A DNA stretch of 64,000 bases. Source: CBDBCU01 sp965203435 (GTDB lineage: Bacteria; Chloroflexota; Dehalococcoidia; Lucifugimonadales; UBA3495). The stretch spans positions 372,001-436,000 of the forward strand of contig CBDBCU010000005.1 in assembly GCA_965203435.1 (NCBI GenBank), read 5' to 3'. Positions 24,431 through 34,900 of this stretch are shown in pieces (within the stretch, counting starts at the first letter, position 1; each line of letters opens with the position of its first letter). The notes under the pieces are model-generated. The model was not told where the DNA came from, did not search any database, and saw nothing but the letters and a program-made list of their open reading frames with translations. A program made the translations under genes and the position numbers.

Positions 24431-27361
24431 ATGCCCCCCACCGACCGCCGCCTCATCGAAGACTGGCTCCCCATCAAGGAAATCTCCATCGAAGCCATCC
24501 GCGAACGGGCCGCCGCCTCTGCCTTGCCCCCTATCAACTGGCTCCATGTCTGGTGGGCCCGCCGCCCCCTGGCCCCCTCCCGGGCCGCCATCGCCGCCGC
24601 CCTCCTGCCGGCCGCCGCCGACCGCAGCGCCTTTTACAACCTGATTGGCACCCATCCCGGCATCATCGCCGAACAACGGCGCCTGGACGCCGCCAAACAA
24701 GCCGGCGACAAGCTGGATACCGCCTATTCCCAAAAGCGCGCCTTTACCCACAACCCCACCCCCGCCGAAATCGCCTGGTTTCAGCAGAACCTCGCCGTCC
24801 CTAACCCCGTTATCCTGGATGTTACCGCCGGCGGCGGCTCTATTCCCTTCGAAGCCGGCCGCCTCGGCCTGCCGATGATTGCCCACGAACTCAATCCCGT
24901 CGCCACCCTCATCCTCCAAGCCACCTGCCAATGGCCGCAGCAATACGGCAACGCCCTGCGGACCGAATATCAGCAAGTCAGCGCCCGTTTCCGCCAACGG
25001 GTGCAGCAACTTATGGCCGGCGTCTATCCCGAAGTCGAGCCGCTGCGCGACGACGAAATTCCGGAAAAATTTTTTTCGCGAATCGTGCGACACCAGAGAG
25101 ACGTTTGGGCGTCTCTCTGGTGTCGCACGATTGAGTGTCCCGCCTGTCAACGGGAATTGCCCCTATCCCCCAACTGGCGGCTGGACGCCAAAGGCGCCGG
25201 TATCCGGCTACTGCCTAACGCCGCGGCGGGAGTCTGCCAATTCCAAATCGTAACCGCCGCCGCCGCCCAGTCCCCCGGCACCGTGGCCAAAGGCATTGCC
25301 ACCTGCCCCTTTCCCGCCTGCGGCGCCACTACCCCTCGCGGCTACATCACCCAGCAAGCCCAGGCCGGCCGCCTCGGCCACCGCCTCTACTGCGTCATCT
25401 ACCGCGATAGCTACTGGCTCAAAAATAAATCCGGCGCGGAATCCGCCCGCCCCCAAACCCTCCGCAGCTTTAAGGCTCCCCGCCCGATCGACGGCGATTT
25501 AGCCCCCATCCAAACCCGCCTGAAAGAACTGCAACCCCAATGGGACGCCGCCAACATCCTGCCCAATGAACCGGTGCCGGAGGGCAACGACAGCAGTCCG
25601 CGCAACTACGGGATGGCCCGTTGGCGGGATATGTTCAGTTCCCGCCAACTGCTGGCCCACGGTTACTGCGTCCAAGCCTTTCAGGAATTGGTCGCTGCGG
25701 ACGAAGCCGCCGGCAAGTTGACGGAAATTCGCCGGATTGCTTGGTGCTATGTAGCCGTAGCCCTGGACAAACTGATCAGCACCAACTCCCTGCTGTGCCG
25801 CTGGCATCCTAATCGCGGCGTTGTCGCCGGTTCCTTTGACACCCACGATTTGGGGATGAAATGGTCTTACTCAGAAATGACCATCACCATTCACGGCTTG
25901 GGCTTGGATTGGGCCGTTGACAGCGTAGCGGAATGTATCGCCGCCTTGACCAGGATGGTTGGCTACCCACCCCCGGATAGCAAACCGGCCGCCGCCGCCA
26001 AGCCGGAATCCCAAGAGGAAATGCTGTCCCCGGAAACGCCGCCGCCCGCCCCGGAAAATCCGGCGGCGGCCGCCGCCCAAGTAATCAACGGCGACGCCCA
26101 AATGCTGCTCCAAGAGGACGCTTCCGTGGACGCCGTCATCTTTGACCCGCCCTATCACAACAATGTGAACTACGCCGAGCTGTCCGACTTTTTCTATGTG
26201 TGGCTGAAACGCACCGCCGGCTATGTGCTGCCGGCCGACGGCCTTTTTGTGGAACAGCTTACCGACAAGGTGAACGAGGCCATCGCCAGCCCGGCCCGCT
26301 TCAAGGCATTGCCCGGCTCTCCCGGCCCCCGGGCCACCGCCGACTATCAGGCCAAAATGGACCGCATCTTTGCCGAATGTCACCGCGTCTTGAAAAAAGA
26401 CCGGGGCATTATGGTGGTAATGTTCACCCACAAAACCACCGCCGCCTGGCACGCTATGACCCTGGGACTGATTGAATCCGGCTTCAACATCACCCGGGCC
26501 TGGCCGGTGAAAACCGAGGCCGAATCCTCCCTGTCCATTCGGGACAAGGCCGCCGCCCGCTCCACCATCCTGCTGGTCTGCCGGCCGGTGGATCCGGAGG
26601 AACGGCGGCCGCAGACCTGGAATCGGGTGGCCGCGGAAATTCAGGCGGCGGTGCGCGCCGACGCCGCCCGCCTCGCCGAACTGGACTTGAACATCGTCGA
26701 CCTCTACACCGCCGCCTATGGCGCCGCCCTGCAAGTCATTTCCGAAAACTGGGGCGCGGCCCGGGAAGCGGCCCATCCCGACCGCCCCGAGGATCCCTTT
26801 GGCGTGACCCCGGCCGACGCCCTGGAAGTGGCCCGTCAGGAAGTGGCCGCCCTCCGCTCCGAACAGATTACCGACGGTCAAGGATCCCAGCTTTCCGACC
26901 CCTTGACCCGCTTTTATATCCTGGCTCAGGACGGCATGGGCGGCCCGGTAATGCCCTTTGACGAGGCCAATCTGTTCGCCCGGGCCTTGGGCGTGGAACT
27001 TTCCGACCCGGCCACCCGGCGCATCCTGGAAAACAAGAACGGCAAAGTAACCCTGAAAAGCGCCGCGGCCCGCATGGCCGAGGGCCTGATTTCCCGGGAA
27101 CGGCCGGCGGTAACGCCCCTCGACCAGGCGCATACCGCCATCGCCATCGCCGCCCAGGAAAACGCCGCCGCCGCCCGTCAGTGGCTGGACTTCCACGGCC
27201 ACATCTGGACCGAAGGGCCTTTCCGGGCCGCCTTTACCGCCCTGCGCCGCCTCCAGCGCCCCGGCCATCCCGATGAACCCGGCGCCCAGGCCCTCCACGC
27301 CCTCCTCTACGGCCCCGAACCGCCCCCCCGCCAAGCCCCCCTGCCCGCCGCCGGGGTTTAG
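24431..27361 (+). CDS. DUF1156 adenine-specific DNA methylase (COG1743-like), island copy 1
   Basis: 976 residues; ATG with AAAGGAG. The N-terminal DUF1156 domain (LIEDWLPIKEISIEAIRE..., WLHVWWARRPLAPSRAA) is followed by the SAM loop DVTAGGGSIPFEAGRLGL near residue 131. A zinc-ribbon insertion with Cys pairs (CPACQ, CPFPAC) comes next, and the catalytic DPPY at 572-575 (FDPPYHNNVNYAELSDFFYVWLKR). These enzymes methylate adenine and are found in defence islands with DUF499 ATPases and helicases, as here. A perfect hairpin lies inside the gene at 25081-25132. The probable role is self-marking of host DNA. Confidence 0.9.
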   Translation: MPPTDRRLIEDWLPIKEISIEAIRERAAASALPPINWLHVWWARRPLAPSRAAIAAALLPAAADRSAFYNLIGTHPGIIAEQRRLDAAKQAGDKLDTAYSQKRAFTHNPTPAEIAWFQQNLAVPNPVILDVTAGGGSIPFEAGRLGLPMIAHELNPVATLILQATCQWPQQYGNALRTEYQQVSARFRQRVQQLMAGVYPEVEPLRDDEIPEKFFSRIVRHQRDVWASLWCRTIECPACQRELPLSPNWRLDAKGAGIRLLPNAAAGVCQFQIVTAAAAQSPGTVAKGIATCPFPACGATTPRGYITQQAQAGRLGHRLYCVIYRDSYWLKNKSGAESARPQTLRSFKAPRPIDGDLAPIQTRLKELQPQWDAANILPNEPVPEGNDSSPRNYGMARWRDMFSSRQLLAHGYCVQAFQELVAADEAAGKLTEIRRIAWCYVAVALDKLISTNSLLCRWHPNRGVVAGSFDTHDLGMKWSYSEMTITIHGLGLDWAVDSVAECIAALTRMVGYPPPDSKPAAAAKPESQEEMLSPETPPPAPENPAAAAAQVINGDAQMLLQEDASVDAVIFDPPYHNNVNYAELSDFFYVWLKRTAGYVLPADGLFVEQLTDKVNEAIASPARFKALPGSPGPRATADYQAKMDRIFAECHRVLKKDRGIMVVMFTHKTTAAWHAMTLGLIESGFNITRAWPVKTEAESSLSIRDKAAARSTILLVCRPVDPEERRPQTWNRVAAEIQAAVRADAARLAELDLNIVDLYTAAYGAALQVISENWGAAREAAHPDRPEDPFGVTPADALEVARQEVAALRSEQITDGQGSQLSDPLTRFYILAQDGMGGPVMPFDEANLFARALGVELSDPATRRILENKNGKVTLKSAAARMAEGLISRERPAVTPLDQAHTAIAIAAQENAAAARQWLDFHGHIWTEGPFRAAFTALRRLQRPGHPDEPGAQALHALLYGPEPPPRQAPLPAAGV
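25081..25132. other. Perfect 23-bp hairpin inside the methylase coding region
   Basis: AATCGTGCGACACCAGAGAG plus ACG forms the left arm (25081-25103), TTTGGG the loop, and an exact complement the right arm (25110-25132). The frame stays open through it. The stem would block the ribosome-binding or coding region if transcribed and is far longer than expected by chance in coding DNA. Confidence 0.95.
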
Positions 27362-27405
27362 GGGCGGCGGGTCGCAGCACCTCTCTACCGTCCCGCCGCC
27401 TACCT

Positions 27406-27581
27406 ACCGTCATTCCCGCGTAAGCGGGAATCCCGAGAACGGCGGCGCATAAAACCGTCATCCCCGCCCGCCGCCTACCTACCGTCATTCCCGCGTAAGC
27501 GGGAATCCAGAGCGGCACTGAAAAGACCAGCCCGTTGCCGGCCAGCCGCCGCCGGATTCCCGCTTACGCGGGAATGACGGT
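27406..27581. repeat. REP-A single arm and REP-A copy 6
   Basis: Arm at 27406-27436, then a full pair 27481-27581. A REP-C copy (CTCATCCTGAACTTGTTGAAGGATG) follows at 27663-27688. The gap 27362-27719 contains nothing else recognisable. Confidence 0.88.
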
Positions 27582-27719
27582 TGCGGGATATAAAGCCGTC
27601 CTTCCCGGCCGCTGCCCCCCGCCGGCGTGCTTTCCGCTCATCCAGACCGCCAGCATATTTTCCGCTCATCCTGAACTTGTTGAAGGATGGGCGGAAAATA
27701 TGCCGGGCCGCCGCCCGCC

Positions 27720-28016
27720 CTAGCCGCCCTCCGCCCCGTTAGCATGGGAATCCGGCTCATAGCCCGGCGGCGGCTCGTCAAAGGGCAGCCCCGCCCGGAG
27801 CGCGGCTTGCTGCCGCGCGTACCAGGAGAATGTCTGGCGCTGTTTCTCTTGCCGCTCCTGTTCCCGGCGTTTTTCCAAGTTCTCCTGCCGGGCCATTTCC
27901 AGACCCTCCGCCCGGCCTTTGGCATAGCCCCGTTCCTCGCCGATCTTGATGCCGATCTTAATGCCGGCTTCCCGGCGGCGCTGCTTATACTTCTCGACCA
28001 CCCACTCGAACACCAC
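27720..28016 (-). CDS. WYE-PPP family protein, short form without membrane helix
   Basis: 98 residues from GTG-GTG with AGGAGGAGG upstream. It begins VFEWVVEKYKQRRREAGIKIGIKIGEERG, continues as a highly charged helix LEMARQENLEKRREQERQEKQRQ, and ends with FSWYARQQAALRAGLPFDEPPPGYEPDSHANGAEGG. This is the second subfamily, with FDEPPPGY in place of APPPPYIDD. It follows the long membrane form (28076-28546) on the same strand and matches its C-terminal half. Confidence 0.7.
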   Translation of the reverse strand: MVFEWVVEKYKQRRREAGIKIGIKIGEERGYAKGRAEGLEMARQENLEKRREQERQEKQRQTFSWYARQQAALRAGLPFDEPPPGYEPDSHANGAEGG

Positions 28017-28036
28017 GGAGTCCTCCTCCTTGCTTT

Positions 28037-28067
28037 GGCGGCTAGGGGCCGAAAACCCCTAGCCGCC
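28037..28067. terminator. 12-bp hairpin between the two WYE-PPP genes
   Basis: GGCGGCTAGGGG pairs with CCCCTAGCCGCC around a 7-base loop. It lies between the stop of the long form and the ribosome site of the short form and may attenuate transcription; the following T-run is weak. Confidence 0.5.
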
Positions 28068-28075
28068 CGGTTTCT

Positions 28076-28546
28076 CTAGCCGCCCTCCGCCCCGTTAGCA
28101 TGGGAATCCGGGTCATAGCCCGGCGGCGGCTCGTCAAAGGGCAGTCCCGCCCGGAAAGCGGCTTGCTGCCGCTCGTACCAGGCATTCGTCGCCCGCCGTT
28201 CCTGTTCCCGGCCGCGTTTCTCGCCGATTTTGATGCCGGCCTCCAGCCGGTGCTGCTTGAACTTCTCGGTGATCACCTCGAGCACCATTTTCCCGCCTCC
28301 TTTCCCCGTGTTGATGAGCTTTTCCGACAGATAGACCACGCCGCCGGCCACCGCCAAGCCGCCCAGGATGACGGCCAGCACCGACCAGCCATTGCTTTTG
28401 GCGGCGGCCGGAGCTACCGCCAGGCTCAACCAAGCAATGGCCCCCGCCAGGGCCAGCAGGACGGTAAAGGTCAGGGTATAGACGATTATTTTGACCGCTT
28501 TTATCGTATCACCTCCGCAGGCCGTTTGTAAAATTGCCCGTACCAT
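28076..28546 (-). CDS. WYE-PPP family membrane coiled-coil protein, long form of second subfamily
   Basis: 156 residues if the ATG at 28546 is used. Two membrane helices (VKIIVYTLTFTVLLALAGAIAWLSLAV and GWSVLAVILGGLAVAGGVVYLS) precede VLEVITEKFKQHRLEAGIKIGEKRG and the signature TNAWYERQQAAFRAGLPFDEPPPGYDPD. A TATAAT box sits almost on the ATG, while a GGAGGTG ribosome-like sequence lies about 30 bp inside, so the true start is uncertain. The 5' segment with GATACGATAAAAGCGG is also preserved upstream of the short forms at 41367 and 44461. Confidence 0.65.
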   Translation of the reverse strand: MVRAILQTACGGDTIKAVKIIVYTLTFTVLLALAGAIAWLSLAVAPAAAKSNGWSVLAVILGGLAVAGGVVYLSEKLINTGKGGGKMVLEVITEKFKQHRLEAGIKIGEKRGREQERRATNAWYERQQAAFRAGLPFDEPPPGYDPDSHANGAEGG

Positions 28547-28610
28547 TCGATTATAGGCTATTCGTCCGCAACAATTTCAAGGCAATTGCCTACCCTTGAC
28601 CGCCCTTTCT

Positions 28611-28706
28611 ACCGTCCTTCCCGCCGTCCCCTTATACCGTCCTTCCCGCCGTCCCCTTATATCGTCCTTCCCGGCAGTCCCCTACCGTCCTTCCCGCCAG
28701 TCCCCT
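28611..28706. repeat. 23-25 bp tandem repeat derived from a REP-A arm
   Basis: Four direct units starting ACCGTCCTTCCCGCC (28611, 28636, 28661, 28684) run straight into REP-A copy 7. The rest of the 28547-28923 gap has no gene. Confidence 0.88.
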
Positions 28707-28807
28707 ACCGTCATTCCCGCGTAAGCGGGAACCCCGAAAAGCCCGATTGTGGTATGCTGGTCTTGGTCAGCGCCATCCGGGATTCCCGCTTACGCGGGAA
28801 TGACGGT
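28707..28807. repeat. REP-A palindromic element, copy 7, plus a family-D half arm
   Basis: Complete inverted pair. A half copy of family D (AATCCTGTCTATCCTGTC) follows at 28863-28893, directly upstream of the helicase gene. Confidence 0.88.
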
Positions 28808-28923
28808 AGGGGATGGGAATGATGGCGGCGGCCGGGAATTAGAGGCGGCTTGCCCCAACAAAAAATCCTGTCTATCCTGTCTATCCATGTAAATAAATCC
28901 CCGGCAAAGGAAAAGACGGCAAA

Positions 28924-31815
28924 ATGCCCCTAACCGACCTGAACCTGCTCCCGGCCTATGACCCGGACACCTGCCCGGACCTGGTCGCCGACTTTTATTC
29001 CCCGGCCCTGGCTGAATCCATAGCCTACGACCGGGCTACCTTTACTTTCAGCGCCCAGGGCTTGGCCGCCGCCGCCGTCGGCTTGGCCGGCCTGCTCCGC
29101 AATCACGGCCAAGTCCGCATCCTCTGCGAACCCCGGGAATTGTCCGCGGAAACCCGCCAAGCCATCCTGGCCGGCCACGAACAAGCCCTAATCCAAGCCA
29201 TCCCCCCGGCAAGCCTGACCCACATCGCCGCCGCCGATTTGCAGGCCAAAAACCAGCTGGACTTGCTTACCTGGCTGGTGGCTCAAGGTCGGCTGGAAAT
29301 CAAAGTAGCCATCGCCAAGGATGCCGATGGCGGCCTTTTCCACGCCAAAACCGGCCTGATGACCGACGCCGCCGGCAATAGCATATCCTTTGACGGCAGC
29401 CCCAACGAAACCGCCGCCGGCTGGCAGCGCAACTATGAACGCTTCCATGTTTTCCGCTCCTGGCAGGAATCCGACCATGTAGCCCAGGACGCCGCCCACT
29501 TTAACCGCCTCTGGCACAATCAGACCACCAGCCGCTGGCAGTTTATCCCCCTGCCCGCCGCCTACCGCCAGCAGCTGATTGCCGCCGCCCCGGCCGTCAA
29601 CCCGGCCGGCCCGCCGCCGGCCACGCCCTCCGAACGGGATGCCTACTGGCAGCGGATTCGTAATGCCCTGCAAACGAATCCGGCCAGCACCCTGACCACT
29701 ATTCCGGCCCGCCTCTGGCCGCACCAAGCCGCCTTTTTCCGCCAGCACGCCGGCCATCCCGACCCGGTAAGGCTGCTCCTGGCCGATGAAGTGGGCTTGG
29801 GCAAAACCATCCAGGCCGGCAGTCTGCTCAAAGCCGGCCTCAATCAAGGCCGCCTTTCCCGCTTTCTAATCCTGGCCCCCCGGGCCGCCCTCCCCCAATG
29901 GCAGGAGGAACTGCAAAACAAGTTCAACCTTTCCTTGCCCCGCTTGGAAACCGATGGATCGCGCTCCCTGTTGTATCCGGACGGCCGCCGCCGCGCCGCT
30001 CCCAACCCGCCTTGGGCCGCGCCCATGCTGCTGATGTCCTACCAGTGGCTCCGCCGCCACAAGGATGAATTCCTGGCCGCCGGCGTGCAATACGATCTGG
30101 TCATCGTCGACGAGGCTCACCGCGCGCGTTTTACCGAAGTAACCAATCCTAACCGCCGCCAGCCCAATCAATATCTGCGCCTGCTGCAAAGCCTGTCCCG
30201 CCAGACCCAAAGCCTGCTGCTCTTGACCGCCACGCCCATGCAGCTCCACGCGGCCGAACTCCACGCCCTGCTGGAACTGCTGCAACCTACTAAATGGTCG
30301 GTGGACGAATTCCAGCGCTTTTACGATGCCGCCGCCGCGCCCACCTGGGAAACCTGGCAGTTTATGCGGGATTTGTACCGCCGCTTGTATCCCACCTCGG
30401 CCGCCCCGGAGGAAAGGCGGCTCTATGACGGCAACACCGGCTACCTCCGCCGCTTTCTAGACCGGGAGCCGCAGCGGTTACAGGACGACCTCCGCCTGAT
30501 GCGGGAACGCAGCCCGGCCAAACGCCGCCTCTCCCGCCACACCCGGGAAACCCTGCGCCGCTACGCCCGCCAGGGACTGATTGACGCCGTCGTCCCCCAC
30601 CGCCGCGTCCGCCCCGAAGTCATCCCAATGACCCCCGAGGAACGCAGCCTTTACGCCGGCATCGATGAACTGGTCAGTGTGGTGTACGGCGGCGCGCCGG
30701 GCGTCAATGCCACCGCCCTGGGTTTCGTAATGACCACCTATCGGAAACGCCTGGGCTCCTCCCCCCGGGCCTACGCCCTCAGCTGCCGCCGTCCCCTGGA
30801 ATCGCGCCCCTCCCCGACGGCCGCCTGGCGGGAACTGGCCCGGCAGGAGGAGGATGAACTGGAGGATGCCGCCGATGCCGATGGGGAACTGCCGGCCGCT
30901 CCCTTGACCCCGCAAGCCCGGGATTTGCTGAATGCCGCGATTCTGGCCGCCCGGCGCTTGGAAAGCCGCGACAGCAAACTGCGCCGCCTCCGCGCCGAAC
31001 TGCAAACCCTCGCCGCCGCCGGCCACCGCAAAATCCTCATCTTTACCCAATTCAAGGACACCCTGAACTACCTGCGCGCCAGCCTCGCCGCCAACGGCTG
31101 GGCCAATATCGTCTGCTTGTACGGCCAGGATGAATCCACCGAGGGCAGCCGCGCCGGGCGACTCCGGGATTTGCGCGCCGCCAATGCCGGCCTCCTTATC
31201 TGCACCGAAACCGCCTCCGAATCCCTGAACCTGCAATTCTGTTCCGCGATGGTCAACTACGATATTCCCTGGAATCCTATGACCCTGGAACAGCGCATCG
31301 GCCGCATTGACCGCATCGGCCAGGAACGGACCGAAGTGGACATCCTCAACCTGTTCTACGAAAACACCGCCGAATGGGACGCCTACAAAGCGATGGGGGA
31401 ACGCCTGCGGGACATCCACGGTCATGTGGGTGAATATCAGCCCATCCTTTACGACCCGACCATCGCCAACCGCCTGCCCGCCATCATCCGGGCCAACGGC
31501 AAATCGGCGGACACCCAAGCGGCGGTACGAAACCTGACCAGCGAGCTGCCCTTTGACCTGGACTCCCTGACCCGCCCCCTGGAAATTCCGCCGCCGACTA
31601 CCCCGGCTATAACTATGGCCGACTTGCAGCGGGCCTTGACCGCGCCCGGCTTGCTGCCGGCCGGTTGGCAAGTCCGCCCCGCCGGCGGCCCCTACTGGCA
31701 GCTGGCCCGCCCCGACGGCGAAGTTCAGACAGTAACCACCGACTTCGCTGCCTATGAATACGCCTTGGGGGAAGTAGCCTGGTTCGGCCCCGGTTCCGCC
31801 TGGTGGCCGGGCTGA
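28924..31815 (+). CDS. SNF2-type helicase with N-terminal phospholipase D-like domain
   Basis: 963 residues; ATG with AAAGGAAAAGA upstream. The N-terminal 200 residues contain a PLD-like active site, HAKTGLM (H140, K142) and GSPNETAAGW. A superfamily-2 Snf2-like helicase core follows: motif I DEVGLGKTIQAG (K294), motif II DEAH (396-399), LLLTATPMQL, FTQFKDTLNYL and motif VI RIGRIDRIGQERTEVDI. PLD-helicase fusions of this type occur in DISARM- and Hma-like defence clusters, where the helicase is thought to load on foreign DNA. It lies between the first DUF1156 methylase and the DUF499 ATPase, all on the plus strand. Confidence 0.9.
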   Translation: MPLTDLNLLPAYDPDTCPDLVADFYSPALAESIAYDRATFTFSAQGLAAAAVGLAGLLRNHGQVRILCEPRELSAETRQAILAGHEQALIQAIPPASLTHIAAADLQAKNQLDLLTWLVAQGRLEIKVAIAKDADGGLFHAKTGLMTDAAGNSISFDGSPNETAAGWQRNYERFHVFRSWQESDHVAQDAAHFNRLWHNQTTSRWQFIPLPAAYRQQLIAAAPAVNPAGPPPATPSERDAYWQRIRNALQTNPASTLTTIPARLWPHQAAFFRQHAGHPDPVRLLLADEVGLGKTIQAGSLLKAGLNQGRLSRFLILAPRAALPQWQEELQNKFNLSLPRLETDGSRSLLYPDGRRRAAPNPPWAAPMLLMSYQWLRRHKDEFLAAGVQYDLVIVDEAHRARFTEVTNPNRRQPNQYLRLLQSLSRQTQSLLLLTATPMQLHAAELHALLELLQPTKWSVDEFQRFYDAAAAPTWETWQFMRDLYRRLYPTSAAPEERRLYDGNTGYLRRFLDREPQRLQDDLRLMRERSPAKRRLSRHTRETLRRYARQGLIDAVVPHRRVRPEVIPMTPEERSLYAGIDELVSVVYGGAPGVNATALGFVMTTYRKRLGSSPRAYALSCRRPLESRPSPTAAWRELARQEEDELEDAADADGELPAAPLTPQARDLLNAAILAARRLESRDSKLRRLRAELQTLAAAGHRKILIFTQFKDTLNYLRASLAANGWANIVCLYGQDESTEGSRAGRLRDLRAANAGLLICTETASESLNLQFCSAMVNYDIPWNPMTLEQRIGRIDRIGQERTEVDILNLFYENTAEWDAYKAMGERLRDIHGHVGEYQPILYDPTIANRLPAIIRANGKSADTQAAVRNLTSELPFDLDSLTRPLEIPPPTTPAITMADLQRALTAPGLLPAGWQVRPAGGPYWQLARPDGEVQTVTTDFAAYEYALGEVAWFGPGSAWWPG

Positions 31816-31895
31816 ACCTTGCCCCTCCAAGCGCCCGCCGCCCCAAAAACCCGAAAACCGGGCAAATAATTCCTTTGCCGCCCCCCTATCAGTTA

Positions 31896-31904
31896 TGCTG
31901 TAAT
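31896..31904 (+). promoter_or_regulatory. Extended -10 box before the DUF499 gene
   Basis: TGCTGTAAT, preceded by AGTTA. It matches the TGC-TATAAT boxes at 24369 and 35962. No clear -35 box, as is common with extended -10 promoters. Confidence 0.45.
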
Positions 31905-31998
31905 TTCCCATCCGGCCGGCCGCCGCAACTACCCTAAAGAAAGAATCGAGGCCGCAAATGAGCAGCCCTCCCCACTACCCCCACCGGGACGCCCTGCA

Positions 31999-34900
31999 AT
32001 GGGCTTGGATCTGTACCGCAAGGATATGAGCGATTTTATCGTTCGGTACCTGCGCCAGAAACCCGGCCTCCGCCTGCCGCAAGCCGTAGCCAACTCCCTG
32101 GCCGACCGCCAGCGGCAGGATTTCGATGCCAATATGCAGGAAAACGGCGGCAATGTGGCCGCCGCCATCGAAATCACCTTTATCCCCCGCCTGATCGATT
32201 ACAACTGGAACGAGCTGTTTCAGCAGCGCTTTCGGGAGGCGCGCACCATCCGCAGCACCCTGCGTATCCTCCGCGACCTGCGGAACACCCTGGCCCACAA
32301 CACCTCCGGCCAGGACATTCCGGCCGAAATGGCCCAGACCGGCCTCTATCACATCAGCGAGGCCCTGGCCAGCATCAACCGCCCGGAACAAAGCCAGGAA
32401 GTCCTGGCCCGCCGCGCCCGGATTCAGCCCACCGTCCCGCCGCCGGAAACGGCCGCCAATCCGGTGGCGGCCGCCGCGCCCCCCGTCTCGCCGGCCGCTG
32501 CCGCATCTCCGGCCGCCGATCCGCCGGCCGCCGCCGCCGCCGCATCCCCATCGTCCCGGCCTCCGGCCGCCGCCCGCAGCGGCGACTTCCGCAATCTGAA
32601 AGCCTGGCGGCTCGCCATCCAGCCCAACGGCGATGTGGCCGACGGCTCCTTTCTCGAAGCCGAGTTCGCCGCCAATCTGCAACAGGTGTACGACGGCAGC
32701 GCCCCCGCCGTCTATGGCGATCCCCGGGAGTTTTTCCGCCGCACCTATCTGACCAACGGAATGAAAGAACTGCTGACCACCGCCGTCCAACGCCTGCAAG
32801 GCAAGGGCGGCAATCCCATCCTCCGCGCCAAAACCGGCTTTGGCGGCGGCAAAACCCACAGCCTTATCGCCCTCTATCATCTGGTCCACAGCAGCCCGGA
32901 GTTGCTGGCGGCCCCGGATACCCCCCAGGATTCCCGGGTCAGCGCCGACTTGGCGGACATTATGCGCCAAGCCGGCGTCGACCCGGCCGCCGCCCTGACC
33001 GCCAAAACCGCCGTCCTGTACGGCCCCTGGCTTTCCGAAAACAGCGACCTCCAAACCGATCGCGGCGATCCCCGCAACACCCTTTGGGGCGAACTGGCCT
33101 GGCAGCTGGGCGGTACCCCCGGCTACGAAATTATCGGCGCCGCCGCCCGTAGCGGCCGCGCCCCCGACGCCGGCCAACTAACCCGCCTGTTCCGGCACGT
33201 CGGCCCCTGCGTCATCCTGATGGATGAAATTATCAACTATGCCCGCAACGCCGACCTGGACCGCACCGCCACTTTCCTGCAAAACCTTACCGAAGCCGTC
33301 CAGCATCCGGACGCCGGCAATGCCCTGCTGGTCGTAACCCTGCCGGTGACCCAGGACGAGGCCGGCGGCTCCCAGGGGATGGAAGCCCTGAATGTAGTGG
33401 AAAGCCTCCTCAACCGGGTGCAGTCGGTTATGGCCGTGGCCGAAACCGCCAACGACGAAGCCTTTGCCGTAGTCCGCCGCCGCCTCTTTCAAGAGGATTG
33501 CGACACCGCCGCCCGGGAGGAAACCTGCCAGACTTTCTATCGGATGTACCAGCGCAACGCCGGCGACTATCCCCCGGAAGCCCGGGAAACCCGCTATCTG
33601 AATCGCCTGCGCCAGTGCTACCCCATCCACCCGGAAATCTTTGACCGCCTCTATCAGGACTGGTCGGTGTACCACCAATTCCAGCGCACCCGCGGCGTGC
33701 TGCGCCTGATGGCCCAATCCCTCAGCCGCCTCTACGCCGCCGGGGACGATTCCCCCCTGCTAATGCCGGCCAATCTGCCCTTTGCCGACACCGGGGTCAG
33801 CGACGCTTTCCTGCGCCTCCTGGGGCCGCAGTGGGATGCGGTATTGGGCGAAGTCGACCGGGAAAACTCCCTTACTCGCCAGATTGACTTGTCCCAGCCC
33901 TCCCGCTTCGGCGTCAGCGGCGGCGGCGCGGCCCAGCGGGTAGCCCGGGCCGTTTTCCTCGGCAGCTCCACCCGCAAAGCCATCCGCGGCTTGGATCCGC
34001 GTCAGATTAACCTCAGCGTCGTCGCCCCCGGCCACGGGGCCGCCGCCTACAAAGACGCCGTCCGGGAAATGGACGGCAAGCTCTACTACTTCTATCGGGG
34101 CAGCGATGACCGCTACTATTTCGATGCCGAGCAGAACCTCAACAAGGTTGCCAACGACCGCGCCCTGGAATTTCCCGACGCCGCCCGCGATGCGGAAATC
34201 TGCAAGCGCCTCAACGAATTCCGCAACTATAGCCCCGACCGAGCCGTCCTCGTCGCCCCCGCCGGCCCCGCTGAGGTGCCGGACAGCGATACCGTCCGCC
34301 TGATTATCCTCGGCCCCAGCCATACCCGCCCCAGCCGCAGCGCCGAAGGCCAGGACCAAGCCCGCAATATGGCCCAGCGTATCCTGACCCAAAGCGGCGA
34401 CCAGATCCGCCGCACCAAGTCCAACACCCTGCTGTTCCTGGCCGCCGGGGCCGATCAAATGCGGGATTTGCGCTCCAAAACCGCCCGCTACCTGGCTTGG
34501 GATTCCCTCCTCAACGGCGAGCGCCGCCTCCCCAACCTGAGCAGCGACCGCATCAACACCGTCCGCAGCCAAATCAACGCCGCCGACCGGGAAGTGCGCG
34601 AAGCCCTGCCCAATGCCTATCGCTGGATCTTGGCTCCCACCCAGCCCGATCCCTTGCAAGCCGAGTACGACACGACCCAATGGCGGCAGCTTAACCCCGC
34701 CCCGGACTTGGCCGCCAACGCCCGGGAACACTTCACCCGCCAGGGCCAACTGGTCCCGTCCCTGGATCCGGCGGCCCTGAACGCCCAACTGGAGGCTTAC
34801 CTCTGGCGCGGCCCCAATCCCCGGGAACACATCTCCGTGGCCGAATTGTGGGATATTCTGACCAGCCAAGTCTATCTGGGCTTGCGCTTGCCGCATCGCG

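Noticed and set aside
31958..31998. ATG at 31958 as start of the DUF499 gene
   Set aside because: It is out of frame with the ATPase and stops after about 23 codons; a frameshift cannot be excluded but is not needed.
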